Assembly: GCA_020852955.1 (NCBI GenBank)
Contig: JADYZW010000029.1
Coordinates: 1 to 64,000 of the forward strand
Direction: 5' to 3'
From: Deltaproteobacteria bacterium
GTDB taxonomy: Bacteria > Desulfobacterota > Binatia > UTPRO1
DNA length: 64,000 bases
A model generated the notes under the pieces. The model ran no database searches. It was given only the letters and a program-made list of their open reading frames with translations, and was not told where the DNA came from. A program made the translations under genes and the position numbers. Below are positions 9,006-18,004 of the stretch, piece after piece; the first letter of the stretch is position 1; each line of letters opens with the position of its first letter.

Positions 9006-10208
9006 TCAGAGCGGACGCGGCGCGAGCGCGGCGCCGTCCGCCGAGCGTCCGCGCGCGCGCCGCAGGTAGAGCGCCGACAGGAACGCTGAGCGTCGGATGA
9101 CGACTCCGATCCCCGCGGCGAGGAAGACGGAGGCGAGGTACGCCGTTGCGGCGGTGCCCAGCCCCGGTGGCGGCGCCACCACGGCGGAGAGGAGCTCGCG
9201 GCACCGGGCTTCGAAGTAGCTGTGGAAGATGAGGACGAAGAGGCTGTGGAAGCCGAAGAACGCGAAGGCGGTGCCGAGTCGTCCCGTCGCGCTCACGACA
9301 TGCGCCGCGCACAGGCCGAGGTAGATGCCGATCAGGGAGCACGCCGCGGCCGCGAGCGGGGGATCGGCGATGCGGTGATTGATGTCGAGGCGGGGATGGA
9401 AGACGCCGTCCACCGCCACGAAGACCAGGAGGAGCGCCGCCACGAGCGTGAGGTTCGGCCGAAACCGGGAGACGCGCTCGCGCAGGGCGAACCCCAGGAG
9501 GAAGTACGTCGTCGTGATGCCGAGGGCATCCAGACTGAAGGGCAGGCCGGAGAGGGGCGCGTGCAGGCCGCCGACCACGATCGGCAGATCCCGGAAGAGG
9601 TGGAGGCACGAGAGGCCGACGAGGAAGGATGCGGCGAGCAGCACGCCGCGTATCCCTCGCGGCAGGCGCATCGCGGCCGCACCCCGCACCAAGACCCACG
9701 CGCAGGGAAAGACGAGCCAGAGGTGGGCCAGGTACCAGAGCGGCGCCCACGGCATGTCGATGGACGTCCCCACGCCGTACAGCACCCGCGCGCCCTGCGC
9801 CGCGGGAGATGCGCCCGCCGTGAGGACGCGCACGAGGCCCACGAGCCCGAGGGTGACGAGGTACGGCTTGAGGAGCGAATCGCTCTTCTCCCGCGCCAGG
9901 ATGCCGAAGGGTTTCGAGGGGCGGAAGAACAGGCCCGACAGGAAGAAGAAGAACGGCATGCGCACGAGCCCCAGGACGCGATTGGCCTCCGCCGCCAGGT
10001 CGTTCATCGGCACGAGATGGCTGTGTCCGAATGCGACGAGCACGATGCTCATGCCTTTGGCGACGTCGACGAAGCGCAGGCGCCCGGCGCGCGGCGTGGA
10101 GAGAGCGGCGGGCGCGGCCGCCGCCGGCGCGTCGGCGAGGTCGAACGCCGCGCTTCCATGCGCGGAGACGCGGAGCGGTTGCCGGGCAGCGGTTCGGGCG
10201 ACGGCCAT
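9006..10208 (-). CDS. Membrane acyltransferase (acyltransferase 3 / fucose 4-O-acetylase type)
   Basis: A 400-residue protein with about ten hydrophobic segments and the family start motif RLRFVDVAKGMSIVLVAFGH, in which Arg45 and His62 match the conserved Arg/Lys-x(n)-His active-site pair of integral membrane acyltransferases. A second typical stretch is MPFFFFLSGLFF. Proteins of this class transfer acetyl or other acyl groups to extracytoplasmic sugars or lipids; the substrate here cannot be told. The N-terminal 40 residues are Ala-rich and may not all be translated; there is no clear ribosome binding site. A strong hairpin at 10235-10269 lies just upstream. Confidence 0.82.
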   Translation of the reverse strand: MAVARTAARQPLRVSAHGSAAFDLADAPAAAAPAALSTPRAGRLRFVDVAKGMSIVLVAFGHSHLVPMNDLAAEANRVLGLVRMPFFFFLSGLFFRPSKPFGILAREKSDSLLKPYLVTLGLVGLVRVLTAGASPAAQGARVLYGVGTSIDMPWAPLWYLAHLWLVFPCAWVLVRGAAAMRLPRGIRGVLLAASFLVGLSCLHLFRDLPIVVGGLHAPLSGLPFSLDALGITTTYFLLGFALRERVSRFRPNLTLVAALLLVFVAVDGVFHPRLDINHRIADPPLAAAACSLIGIYLGLCAAHVVSATGRLGTAFAFFGFHSLFVLIFHSYFEARCRELLSAVVAPPPGLGTAATAYLASVFLAAGIGVVIRRSAFLSALYLRRARGRSADGAALAPRPL

Positions 10209-10234
10209 AGGCAGCGAGGGCGCCGACCCTATGT

Positions 10235-10269
10235 GCGCGCCGCCGCGACGGCAAGCCGCGGCGGCGCGC
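10235..10269. repeat. Perfect 13-bp inverted repeat (GC hairpin) in a divergent intergenic region
   Basis: GCGCGCCGCCGCG (10235-10247) is exactly complementary to 10257-10269, with a 9-nt loop. It lies 27 nt upstream of the acyltransferase start and 145 nt upstream of the beta-helix gene, i.e. between two divergent starts rather than at gene ends. That makes a terminator less likely than a regulatory or leader structure. Confidence 0.6.
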
Positions 10270-10378
10270 GGCCCGCGGCGCGGGGGCGGGCCTCCGGAGG
10301 ACGCGTGCGGGGGCCGCGTCCCGCATGTCCCCCGCCAGGGCGTGCGGCCTCCGCGGCGTCCGGCGCGCGGTTTTCCGG

Positions 10379-10407
10379 TTGGCTACGAACGTCGGGTGGG
10401 CTATCGC
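10379..10407 (+). promoter_or_regulatory. Promoter candidate placing transcription start at the ATG of the beta-helix gene
   Basis: TTGGCT (10379-10384), 17 bp, TATCGC (10402-10407). The ATG is 7 nt after the -10 box, and no Shine-Dalgarno sequence precedes it, so the transcript is probably leaderless. The stretch GTGGGCTATCG recurs exactly upstream of the gene at 24997, with the same distance to the start codon. Confidence 0.42.
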
Positions 10408-10413
10408 CGGAGC

Positions 10414-11211
10414 ATGCGCGCTCCCCTCCTGGCGATGCTCCTGGCGGGCATCGTCGTTGCTCCGTCCGCTGCCCGCGCCATGCAGGAGATCACGACCTGC
10501 GGCGCGTTCGTGCGCGGCTCCGCCACGCTCGTGGCCGACCTCGACTGCTCGGCCACGGACGACGACGCCGTGAAGCTCCAGGGCCGCCTGCATCTCGCGG
10601 GCTTCACGCTCACCGGCCATCCGGCGCACGCGGTGGTGCGCTGCGAGAAAGGGCCGTGTCGGGTGGAGGGTCCGGGCAGCCTCAGGGGCGCCGCCGAAGG
10701 CGTCCGCAGCGACAAGAATACGCGGTTGATCGACGTGATCGTGCGCGACAACGCCGGCATCGGCGTGTACGCGCGCAAGACGGCGCGCCTGGACGACGCC
10801 TCGGTCACGGGCAACGGTGGCGTCGGCGTGCATGCCGACAAGATCAACGCGCGCGGCACGCGCTTCGCGGGCAACGGCGACGACGGCGCCCACACCGTTC
10901 GCAAGGCCCAGCTCTTCGAGTGCACCGTCAGCGGCAATCTCGGCGACGGCGTCAGCAGTGACCGCCTGGCGAAGGTGAGCCACTACACGACCGTCACCGG
11001 CAACGGGCTCGACGGCGTCGACGCCGGGCGGATCATGGTGAAGCGGGCGGCGGCGGTCGCCATGAACGGCGCCTCGCCCGCCTGCGGCGTCAGCGAGGCG
11101 TGCGACGACCTCGCGACCGACCGCCGGCCGATCGTGAGCTTCGACGCCGTCTGCGGCACGAGCCGCGACACGGCGGACGGCGGCAGCTGGGGCGTCTGCC
11201 TCGACGACTGA
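10414..11211 (+). CDS. Secreted right-handed beta-helix repeat protein
   Basis: The 265-residue product has a signal peptide (MRAPLLAMLLAGIVVAPSAA, ending ARA). It is followed by about eight beta-helix rungs of the pattern G-x-G-[VI]-x-[VA]-x-x-x-x-x-x-[LV]-x-x-x-x-[VF]-x-[GD]-N (GIGVYARKTARL, GVGVHADKINA, GDGVSSDRLAKV). Cys pairs are found at both ends, and the tail DGGSWGVCLDD is typical of these secreted proteins. Parallel beta-helix proteins bind or cleave polysaccharides, but no catalytic residues can be named here. The start was chosen because the signal peptide begins there; the frame runs open far upstream without coding character. Confidence 0.75.
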   Translation: MRAPLLAMLLAGIVVAPSAARAMQEITTCGAFVRGSATLVADLDCSATDDDAVKLQGRLHLAGFTLTGHPAHAVVRCEKGPCRVEGPGSLRGAAEGVRSDKNTRLIDVIVRDNAGIGVYARKTARLDDASVTGNGGVGVHADKINARGTRFAGNGDDGAHTVRKAQLFECTVSGNLGDGVSSDRLAKVSHYTTVTGNGLDGVDAGRIMVKRAAAVAMNGASPACGVSEACDDLATDRRPIVSFDAVCGTSRDTADGGSWGVCLDD

Positions 11212-11258
11212 CGGTCGCGCCGGGCGACGGCGAACGAGCCCTGCCGCCGAGCGCCGGG

Positions 11259-13310
11259 TCAGGCGGCGCCGCTCTCCGAGGCGCGCGCCGCACGCGGGCA
11301 CTCCAGCCGGACGGTCGTGCCGGCTCCGGGTGAGGAATCGATCGAGAGCCGTCCGCCGAGGGCCAGCGCGCGCTCTTCCATGCTCACGAGGCCGAGCGCG
11401 TCGTGCCGTCGGCGGGGCGGCTCGAAGCCGCATCCGTCGTCGCGAACTTCCATGCGGATCGTATGGGCATCGGCCCACAACTCGAGCCGGACCGAGCGGG
11501 CGTGGGCGTGGCGGAGCGCGTTCGCGAGCGCTTCCTGGGCGATGCGGTAGATCGCCACTTCGGTCGTTTCCGCGAGACGCGGAACGGGCGAAGGGAAGGA
11601 CACCTGAACGACGGTCTCCGGCGTGGCGAGGCCGCCCGCCAGCGATCGCAAGCAGCCCTCGAGGCCGAGGTCGAGGAGGAGGCTCGGACGGAGCTCGTGC
11701 GCGAGGACCCGGAGGTGCTCCGTGACCTCGTTGAGATAGCGCGTCACGCGCCGCAGGTCCGTCGCGGCGTCGGGCGGGAGGGGCTCGAGGCGGCGGCGCA
11801 CCGACTCGACGAGGATGCCGATCCCGACGAGCTCCTGGCAGACATCGTCGTGGAGATCGAAGCTGAGGCGCTTGCGCTCCTCCTCGCGCAGGGCGACCTG
11901 GCGCTGGGCCAGGAAACGCAGCTTCTCCTCGCTCGCCCGCAGGTCCCGGAGCGACGCGTGCAAGGTCTCGGCCGCCGCGCGCCGCTCCGTGACGTCGCGA
12001 CCCGTGCTCTGGATCTCGACCAGGACGCCGTCCGCGTCGCAGATCCCGACGCCGTGCCACTCGAACCAGCGCCAGCCGTCGGCGGTCAGCGTCCGGCTCT
12101 CGACGCTGCTGCGGTACGGCGGGGCGGAGGCCCGCGCGACCGCCGCCCGGACGCCGTCGGCGTCCTCGGGATGGACGCGGTGGACGATGGGCTGTCCGAG
12201 GAGCGCGGTGCGCGGCTGACCGTACAGACGGCATCCCGTGTCGTTTACGAACGTGAAGCGCCCGCCGAGGTCGAAGCGGCACACCATCTCGTCCTGCGCC
12301 TCGACGAGGGCCCGGTACCGCGCCTCGCTCACCCGCAGCGCTTCCGCCGCGGCGCGGCGCTCGGTGACGTCCCGACTGCTGCCGTGCAGGCCGATCACGG
12401 CGCCGCCGCGGTCGCGTACCGGGCTGATCACGGTCTCCATCCAGCGCGGGCCCGTGGCCGTGCGCACCTGGACGACCGTCGGCGGGAGCCGCTCGCCGGC
12501 GCGCACGCGCGCGGTGTCGGACCGCCACGTCGTGGCCGGCGGGTTGCCGGGATGGTCGGTCAGGAGGTCCGCGATCGTGGTGCCGAGGAGCGCCGCGGCC
12601 GGACGATCGCGGAGGTGCGCGAGGGCGGGATTCACGTAGGTCAGGCGCCCCTTCAGGTCGGCGATCCAGACGAAGTCGCGGGCATGCTCCTGGAGACTGC
12701 GGAAGCGGAGTTCCGACGCCTGCAGCCGGGCGGTGAGGTCGGCCCGGTCGCGCCGTCGTCGCTCCGCGGCGCGGAACGTCCGGGCGGCCCAATCGGCGAT
12801 GACGAGCGTGATCAGCGATCCGAAGCCCGCGACCGCGATGCGCTCTACGGGGTCGAGACGCTTGTGGAGGTCCGGCAGCGCCACCGCCCAGCCGAGGGTG
12901 ACGATGCCCTGGAGCGCGAATTGCGGACCGAAGCCCCAGGCGCTGCCGATCGCGACCCCGGCGTAGAGCACGAAGACGACGAAGCCGAGGACGAGGCCCG
13001 AGGTGTCCGTGACCGCGAAGAGCGCGATCCACGAGAGGCCGACCGTGGCGAACGCGGCGACCGCGAGCGGGACGATCCAGGAAGCGGTCGGCCGCGCCCG
13101 GCAGGCGGCGGCGGCGGGGACGAGCACCGCGAGCTGCGCCGCCGCGGTCGCGAGGGCGCTCCGCGCCGGCACCTCGTCGGCGGCGGCGAGAATGGCGAGC
13201 CACACGGCCGTCGCGACCATGTTCAGCAGGGTCAGCGTCGGCATGCGCCGAGCGACGAGGGCGCGCGCCGCGCGCGTCAGGTCCGCATCGTCCGCGGAGG
13301 CGTCCGTCAT
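11259..13310 (-). CDS. Membrane sensor histidine kinase with two PAS domains (HisKA_3 type)
   Basis: A 683-residue kinase. Residues about 20-190 form six hydrophobic helices. Two PAS domains follow (ARDFVWIADLKGRLTYVN and DEMVCRFDLGGRFTFVND), each ending in the DVTERRAAAE linker. The NarL/LuxR-type dimerisation domain carries LSFDLHDDVCQ near residue 485, where His is the predicted phosphorylation site. The ATPase domain has the N box (IAQEALANALRHAHA) and G box (DDGCGFEP). It would phosphorylate a response regulator, which is not adjacent. Its ATG overlaps the stop of the epimerase gene (ATGA), so the two are translationally coupled. Confidence 0.88.
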   Translation of the reverse strand: MTDASADDADLTRAARALVARRMPTLTLLNMVATAVWLAILAAADEVPARSALATAAAQLAVLVPAAAACRARPTASWIVPLAVAAFATVGLSWIALFAVTDTSGLVLGFVVFVLYAGVAIGSAWGFGPQFALQGIVTLGWAVALPDLHKRLDPVERIAVAGFGSLITLVIADWAARTFRAAERRRRDRADLTARLQASELRFRSLQEHARDFVWIADLKGRLTYVNPALAHLRDRPAAALLGTTIADLLTDHPGNPPATTWRSDTARVRAGERLPPTVVQVRTATGPRWMETVISPVRDRGGAVIGLHGSSRDVTERRAAAEALRVSEARYRALVEAQDEMVCRFDLGGRFTFVNDTGCRLYGQPRTALLGQPIVHRVHPEDADGVRAAVARASAPPYRSSVESRTLTADGWRWFEWHGVGICDADGVLVEIQSTGRDVTERRAAAETLHASLRDLRASEEKLRFLAQRQVALREEERKRLSFDLHDDVCQELVGIGILVESVRRRLEPLPPDAATDLRRVTRYLNEVTEHLRVLAHELRPSLLLDLGLEGCLRSLAGGLATPETVVQVSFPSPVPRLAETTEVAIYRIAQEALANALRHAHARSVRLELWADAHTIRMEVRDDGCGFEPPRRRHDALGLVSMEERALALGGRLSIDSSPGAGTTVRLECPRAARASESGAA

Positions 13311-14248
13311 CGCGGGCGGTGCTCGGGCCGAAGCGCGTCGGGGGTCAGGGCGCGCACCATCCGGAGGACGCCCTCGCGCCAGGGGACGCGGGTCGGTCCG
13401 ATCAGCTCGTGCATGCGGTCGGTGTCGAGGCGGAGGCTGCCGAAGGCCTCCGGATCGTCCGTGAAGGTCGGGGTCAGGCCGGTCAGGTCTCCGAGGTAGG
13501 CGCACCACTCCTCGATGCTGACCGGCGCGGAGCCGCCGAAGTTCACCGTCGTGGTCTCGATGGACGCGGCGGCGAGGAGGCGCGGGATCTTCTCGAGGTA
13601 GTCGTCGACGTGCAGCGGGTTGTAGAGGTTCGGCCGCTCGGGATGGACGACGATGGGCGCGCCGTTGCGCATGGCGACGAGATGGTAGAAGGGCCACCCG
13701 CCGTTGTCGCCGTAGGGCACGCTCAGGCGCGCGATCGTCGCCGGCACGCCGAGGCGGCGGGCGCAGAGGCGGACCGTGCTCTCGGCGGCGATCTTGCTGA
13801 TGCTGTACGTCGGGAAGAACGCCCGGTGGTTGTCGCCGAGCGGTGCGTCCTCGCGGTGCGGGGCCGGGCCGCGGTACGCGTAGACGGCGGCGGACGAGCA
13901 ATGGAGGACGGCCTTCGCGTGGGGGAGCTGCATCATGAGATCCCCGATGCCCTCGGCGTTGGTCCGGAGGTCCACGTCCCAGCGGCCGCTCCTCGCGACG
14001 GCGAAGTCGAGCACGTAGTCGATGTCCGCCGGCAGCCGGCGCAGGCTCGCGGGGTCGCCGAGATCCGCCCGGATCGGCACGGCGCCGAGGTCGCGGATGC
14101 GCGCGACGTCCTCGTCGCGACGGAAGCGGGCGAGCGCGAAGACCTCGGCGGCCTTCGCGTAGGCCGCGACCACGGGAAGCGCCACCTGGCCGGTGGCTCC
14201 CGTGATCAGGACGCGGCGATCGGTGAGGTCGATCGGGGCGAGGGCCAT
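13307..14248 (-). CDS. NAD-dependent epimerase/dehydratase (extended SDR)
   Basis: A 313-residue extended short-chain dehydrogenase. The cofactor loop is VLITGATGQVALP (residues 13-25), SSAAVY carries the catalytic Ser region, and the YxxxK pair is Tyr148/Lys152 (YSISK). The C-terminal part is of the nucleotide-sugar epimerase type (PYGDNGGWPFYH, LYNPLHVDDY). The substrate is unknown; the coupling to a histidine kinase gene gives no hint. Upstream, GGGGAGG sits only about 2 nt from ATG, close for a ribosome binding site. Confidence 0.85.
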   Translation of the reverse strand: MALAPIDLTDRRVLITGATGQVALPVVAAYAKAAEVFALARFRRDEDVARIRDLGAVPIRADLGDPASLRRLPADIDYVLDFAVARSGRWDVDLRTNAEGIGDLMMQLPHAKAVLHCSSAAVYAYRGPAPHREDAPLGDNHRAFFPTYSISKIAAESTVRLCARRLGVPATIARLSVPYGDNGGWPFYHLVAMRNGAPIVVHPERPNLYNPLHVDDYLEKIPRLLAAASIETTTVNFGGSAPVSIEEWCAYLGDLTGLTPTFTDDPEAFGSLRLDTDRMHELIGPTRVPWREGVLRMVRALTPDALRPEHRPR

Positions 14249-14394
14249 GACCTCCCCTCTTAGCGATCGCCGCGGCGCGCTGTCTATCGAATCGAGTCGG
14301 CCGGCGGGCTATGAGGACGGGCCGCTGCGCGCGGCACGTCCGCGGGCGATCCCGCACGGGCGAAACCGAACCTATTCGAGAGGAGGAGCAGCGA

Positions 14395-14775
14395 ATGTTC
14401 AGCCATGTCATGGTGGGTGCCAACGACCTCGGAGCCTCCAGGAAGTTCTACGACGCCGTGCTCGGTACGATCGGCATCGCGCCCGGCGTCACCGACGAGA
14501 AGGGGCGGATCTTCTACCTGTCGCCGACGGGCGTCCTCGGCCTGACGACGCCGATCGACGGCAAGCCGGCGACGGCCGCCAACGGCGGGACGATCGGGTT
14601 CAACGTCGCCGACCCGGCGACCGTCGACAAGTGGCACGCCGCGGGTGTCGCCAATGGCGGGACCAGCATCGAGGATCCCCCGGGCGTGCGCGAGGGCGGG
14701 CTCGGGAAGATGTATCTCGCCTATCTCCGCGACCCCTCCGGCAACAAGCTCTGCGCGTTGCACCGCATGGGGTGA
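14395..14775 (+). CDS. VOC (glyoxalase/bleomycin-resistance-like) family protein
   Basis: A 126-residue single VOC module. It starts MFSHVMVGANDLGASRKFYD, has the central strand GGTIGFNVADPATVDKWHAAG and ends LAYLRDPSGNKLCALH. His4 and Glu-equivalent positions typical of metal-binding VOC proteins are only partly visible (His4, and a C-terminal strand without Glu), so metal binding is uncertain. Members of this branch are usually annotated as VOC proteins of unknown substrate. AGGAGGAG 6-7 nt before the ATG is an almost ideal ribosome binding site and fixes the start at 14395. Confidence 0.83.
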   Translation: MFSHVMVGANDLGASRKFYDAVLGTIGIAPGVTDEKGRIFYLSPTGVLGLTTPIDGKPATAANGGTIGFNVADPATVDKWHAAGVANGGTSIEDPPGVREGGLGKMYLAYLRDPSGNKLCALHRMG

Positions 14776-14878
14776 GGTCGGGATGCGCCCGCGGCGCCGG
14801 TCGCGCCGGGGTCGCGGGCGCGACCGACTTGACTGACGAAGGGTCCGGGGAGCATGGATCGCACGTCGTTCGTCCGAC

Positions 14879-17008
14879 GTGCTCCCGATGGCACCGACGA
14901 AACGGGTGGATCCCTACAAGGCCGAGACGACTCGGCAGGTCGCCGAGCGTGCGCCCGCGGGCCTCGTCTTCTTCGTCGCGTGCGTCGTCCTGAGCACCGG
15001 CTTCGAGATCTCGCGCTTCCCCGAGCGGGCTCCGTGGATGCTGGCGTTCGCCGCGGTGTCGCTCGCGCTCGGGGCGGCGTGTCTCGCGCTCGTCCGCCGC
15101 TGGGCGGACGCGAGCGTCCCGATCCTGATCGTGTTCGTGAACCTGGTCGGGATGGGGCTCAATGTCTACCACGCGATCGTCGGTGCGGCGGTCGCGATGT
15201 GTCTCTGGACGCTCACGGGTCTCCTCTGCTCGACGGCGGTCTTCCTGCGCTGGGGGCGGACGAATCAGGTGCTGGCGTCGCTCGGGGCGGTCGGGCTCTA
15301 TCCGCTGCACCTGGTCCTCACCGACGTCGATCCGCTGACGTGGGCTACGGGCGGAGCCTATCTCTGCGTGATGGTCGCGATGAGCGTCTTCGGCGCCGGG
15401 CTCTACGCGGGCTACGTCCGGTCGGGGCTGCAGCTCGCGCGGACGCTCTCGGAACGCGAGGCCCGCCTCCACAACTACTTCGACCTGGCGCCGGTCGGGA
15501 GCGCCGTGCTCCATCCGGACGGGACGGTCCTCGAGGCGAACGACGCGCTCGGACGCGTGCTCGGGTACACGCGGGAGGAGCTCGCGCGGCTCGACTGGTT
15601 CGGGCTCCCGGTGCCCGACGATCGGCCCGCGGTGGCGGCGCTGGCGCGCCGGGCGCTCGCCGGCGCGAACGACGCGCACCTCGACGAGGCGCGGTTCGCG
15701 CGCTCCGACGGAGCGACGATCGACGTGACCGTCGACATGCGCGGCCTTCCGGGACCCGACGGCGCCATCGACCACCTGATGGTCCTCCTGCAGGACGTGA
15801 CCGCGCGCCGCCGGGCGGAGAGCGAGCGCGAGCGCCTGCTCGCCGCCGAGCTCGCGGCGCGCCGTGAGGCCGAGGCGGCGAGCCGCGCGAAGGACGAGTT
15901 TCTCGCGACCCTCTCGCACGAGCTGCGGACGCCGCTCTTGCCGGTGCTCACGTGGTCGGAGCTCCTGCGGCGCCGGGGAGTGTCGCCGACGGAGACCGCG
16001 CGCGGCCTCGACGCGATCGCGCGGAACGCCGGGAACCTCGCCCGCTTGATCGAGGAGCTGCTCGACGTGTCGCGCATCGAGTCCGGAAAGCTCCGCCTGG
16101 ACCTGGTGCCGCTCGAGCTCGGCGTCGTGGCGATGGAGGCGGTCGAGGTGATCCGCCCCGCCGCGGAAGCGAAGCGGATCGCGATCGAGACCGGGCTCGA
16201 CGGGCCGGAGTGCCGCGTGCTCGGCGACGCGGATCGGCTGCGGCAGGTGCTGTGGAATCTCCTGGCGAACGCGATCAAGTTCACGTCCGGCGGGGGCGTC
16301 GTGCGCGTCACGATCGAGCGGCGCGGCGCGGACGCGCGCGTGGCCGTGCGCGACACCGGACAGGGGATTGCGCCCGCGCTGCTGCCGTTCGTCTTCGAGC
16401 GCTTCCGGCAAGGCGACACGAGCTCGACGCGTCGCCACGGCGGGCTCGGCATCGGGCTCGCGATCGTGCGCGAGCTCGTCGAGCTGCACGGCGGCCGGGT
16501 GGCGGTCGAGAGCGGCGGCGAGGGCCGCGGCGCGACATTCACCGTCGAGCTGCCGCTGCTCGCGGCGGACCGTCCGCGCCGTCGGCGCGAGGCGGCGCGC
16601 TCGGGAGCGGCTGTGCTCGACGGTATGCGCGTGCTGATCGTCGACGACGACGCCGACTCCAACGAGGCGGTGCGCGGCGTCCTGGCCGCCGCCGGCGCCG
16701 AGGTCCGCGCGGCCGGCTCGACGGACGAGGCGGTGCGGACACTCGCGGGCTGGATGCCCGACGTCGTCGTGAGCGACATCGCGATGCCCGGCGAGGACGG
16801 CTACGGGCTGCTCGCGCGGCTGCGGTCGGAGGCGGCGGCGCTCGGACACATCCCGACGATCGCGCTTACGGCGTACTCGGCGCCCGCCGACCGTGAGCGC
16901 GCGCTCGCGGCGGGCTTCGACGCCCATGTGGCGAAGCCGTTCCGCGGCGAGGAGCTGGTCGAGGTCGTGGCGACGGCGCACCGGGCGGCGGGCGCGCCGC
17001 CGAAGTGA
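14879..17008 (+). CDS. Hybrid sensor histidine kinase with receiver domain
   Basis: A 709-residue hybrid kinase. Residues 25-180 contain about six membrane helices. A PAS domain spans about 195-310, followed by the HisKA domain with SHELRTPLLPVL (His347). The HATPase_c domain has NLLANAIKFTS, DTGQGIAP and GGLGIGLAIV. The C-terminal receiver starts at MRVLIVDDDAD, with the phosphoacceptor Asp633 in SDIAMPG and the KPF Lys near residue 686. No partner regulator is adjacent. The start is GTG 14879, or ATG 14888 three codons on; neither has a clear ribosome binding site. It converges with the SDR gene with only 3 bp between stops. Confidence 0.87.
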   Translation: MLPMAPTKRVDPYKAETTRQVAERAPAGLVFFVACVVLSTGFEISRFPERAPWMLAFAAVSLALGAACLALVRRWADASVPILIVFVNLVGMGLNVYHAIVGAAVAMCLWTLTGLLCSTAVFLRWGRTNQVLASLGAVGLYPLHLVLTDVDPLTWATGGAYLCVMVAMSVFGAGLYAGYVRSGLQLARTLSEREARLHNYFDLAPVGSAVLHPDGTVLEANDALGRVLGYTREELARLDWFGLPVPDDRPAVAALARRALAGANDAHLDEARFARSDGATIDVTVDMRGLPGPDGAIDHLMVLLQDVTARRRAESERERLLAAELAARREAEAASRAKDEFLATLSHELRTPLLPVLTWSELLRRRGVSPTETARGLDAIARNAGNLARLIEELLDVSRIESGKLRLDLVPLELGVVAMEAVEVIRPAAEAKRIAIETGLDGPECRVLGDADRLRQVLWNLLANAIKFTSGGGVVRVTIERRGADARVAVRDTGQGIAPALLPFVFERFRQGDTSSTRRHGGLGIGLAIVRELVELHGGRVAVESGGEGRGATFTVELPLLAADRPRRRREAARSGAAVLDGMRVLIVDDDADSNEAVRGVLAAAGAEVRAAGSTDEAVRTLAGWMPDVVVSDIAMPGEDGYGLLARLRSEAAALGHIPTIALTAYSAPADRERALAAGFDAHVAKPFRGEELVEVVATAHRAAGAPPK

Positions 17009-17011
17009 CCG

Positions 17012-17830
17012 CTACGCGACCGTGCGGGCGGTCGGGAGGAGCGTTGCCGTGATCCGGCTCATGAGCGCGATCGCGTCGCGGCGCGGCAGGGTCGCGAGCA
17101 TCTGCGCGCCCTGGCGATTGGCCTCGCCGGGGACGACGGTCGGCTCCACGCCGAGGGCCGCGAGCGCTTCCCGTACGACGTCGGGCGGCTCCATCACATG
17201 GGGACCCGGCCCCCGCAGCTCCGGCGGCTGCGACGCTTGCCAGCCCGGCGTCCGCGTCGATCCGGGCTGGACCGCGAGCACGTCGACGCCGTGCTCGCGG
17301 AGCTCGGCCCAGAGCGCCTCCGCGAGGACGAGGTCGAAGGCCTTCGTCGCCGCGTACACCGCGAGCTGGGCGGAGCCGAAGTCGGCCGCCATCGACGACA
17401 TCAGCACGATGCCGCCGCGCCGGCGCGCCACCATCGCGGGGAGGAGCGCGTGCGCGAGCAGGAGCGGGCCGCGACAGTTGACGTCGAGCATGGCTTGCAT
17501 GCCGGCCGTCGGAACCTCGAGGAAGGGGGACACGGTCCCGATGGCGGCATTGTAGACGAGGAGTCCGATCTCGAGATCGGCGGTCGCCGCGCGTACGGCG
17601 TCGCCGAGGTCGGGGCGCGCGAGGTCGAGGGCGAGCGTGCGTACCGCGCCGCCGCCGGCGCGGATCTCGGCGGCCGTCGCCTCGAGTGCTCCCGCGTCGC
17701 GGTCGATCATCGCCACCGCGAGGCCGCGCGCGGCGAGCTGGCGCGCGTACTCGGCGCCGAGGCCGACGGCCGCGCCGGCGACGAGCGCCCACGGGCCGTA
17801 GCGGGTCGGAAACGCGTCGGGAGCCGGCAT
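17012..17830 (-). CDS. Short-chain dehydrogenase/reductase
   Basis: A 272-residue classical SDR with glycine-rich loop VAGAAVGLG (the usual leading Thr is Ala), YNAAIG in place of NNAG, catalytic Ser145/146 (MSSM) and Tyr159/Lys163 (YAATK). The PGSTRTPGW segment after the active site is typical of the family. The C-terminus is longer than in the core fold. It resembles SDRs placed among lipid or steroid oxidoreductases, but no substrate can be assigned. Upstream, TTCGCA-N18-TAAGAA ends 9 nt before ATG, a possible nearly leaderless promoter. Confidence 0.82.
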   Translation of the reverse strand: MPAPDAFPTRYGPWALVAGAAVGLGAEYARQLAARGLAVAMIDRDAGALEATAAEIRAGGGAVRTLALDLARPDLGDAVRAATADLEIGLLVYNAAIGTVSPFLEVPTAGMQAMLDVNCRGPLLLAHALLPAMVARRRGGIVLMSSMAADFGSAQLAVYAATKAFDLVLAEALWAELREHGVDVLAVQPGSTRTPGWQASQPPELRGPGPHVMEPPDVVREALAALGVEPTVVPGEANRQGAQMLATLPRRDAIALMSRITATLLPTARTVA

Positions 17831-17969
17831 GGGCTCGGCTTCTTACGCGACCGCCGCGCCGGTTGCGAACGCCGGCCGTTCCTCGCTCGCCGACGGACCC
17901 GGGAGTCCGCGGGCGCCGCTCGGGGCTCCGTGCCCCCGGATCGGCCGCACGCTCGGCGCTCTCGCGACG

Positions 17970-17998
17970 TGGACCTGGTGAGCCGTGCAGGTTAGAGA
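17970..17998 (+). promoter_or_regulatory. Promoter candidate for the alpha-galactosidase gene, predicted leaderless
   Basis: TGGACC (17970-17975), 17 bp, TAGAGA (17993-17998). The GTG start at 18005 is 6 nt after the -10 box and has no Shine-Dalgarno sequence, so transcription probably begins at the start codon. The match to the sigma-70 consensus is moderate. Confidence 0.38.
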
Positions 17999-18004
17999 GC
18001 GCTC

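Noticed and set aside
8983..13203. 1406-codon minus frame across the acyltransferase, beta-helix and kinase region
   Set aside because: Arg/Pro-rich shadow frame; three real genes in other frames explain the region.
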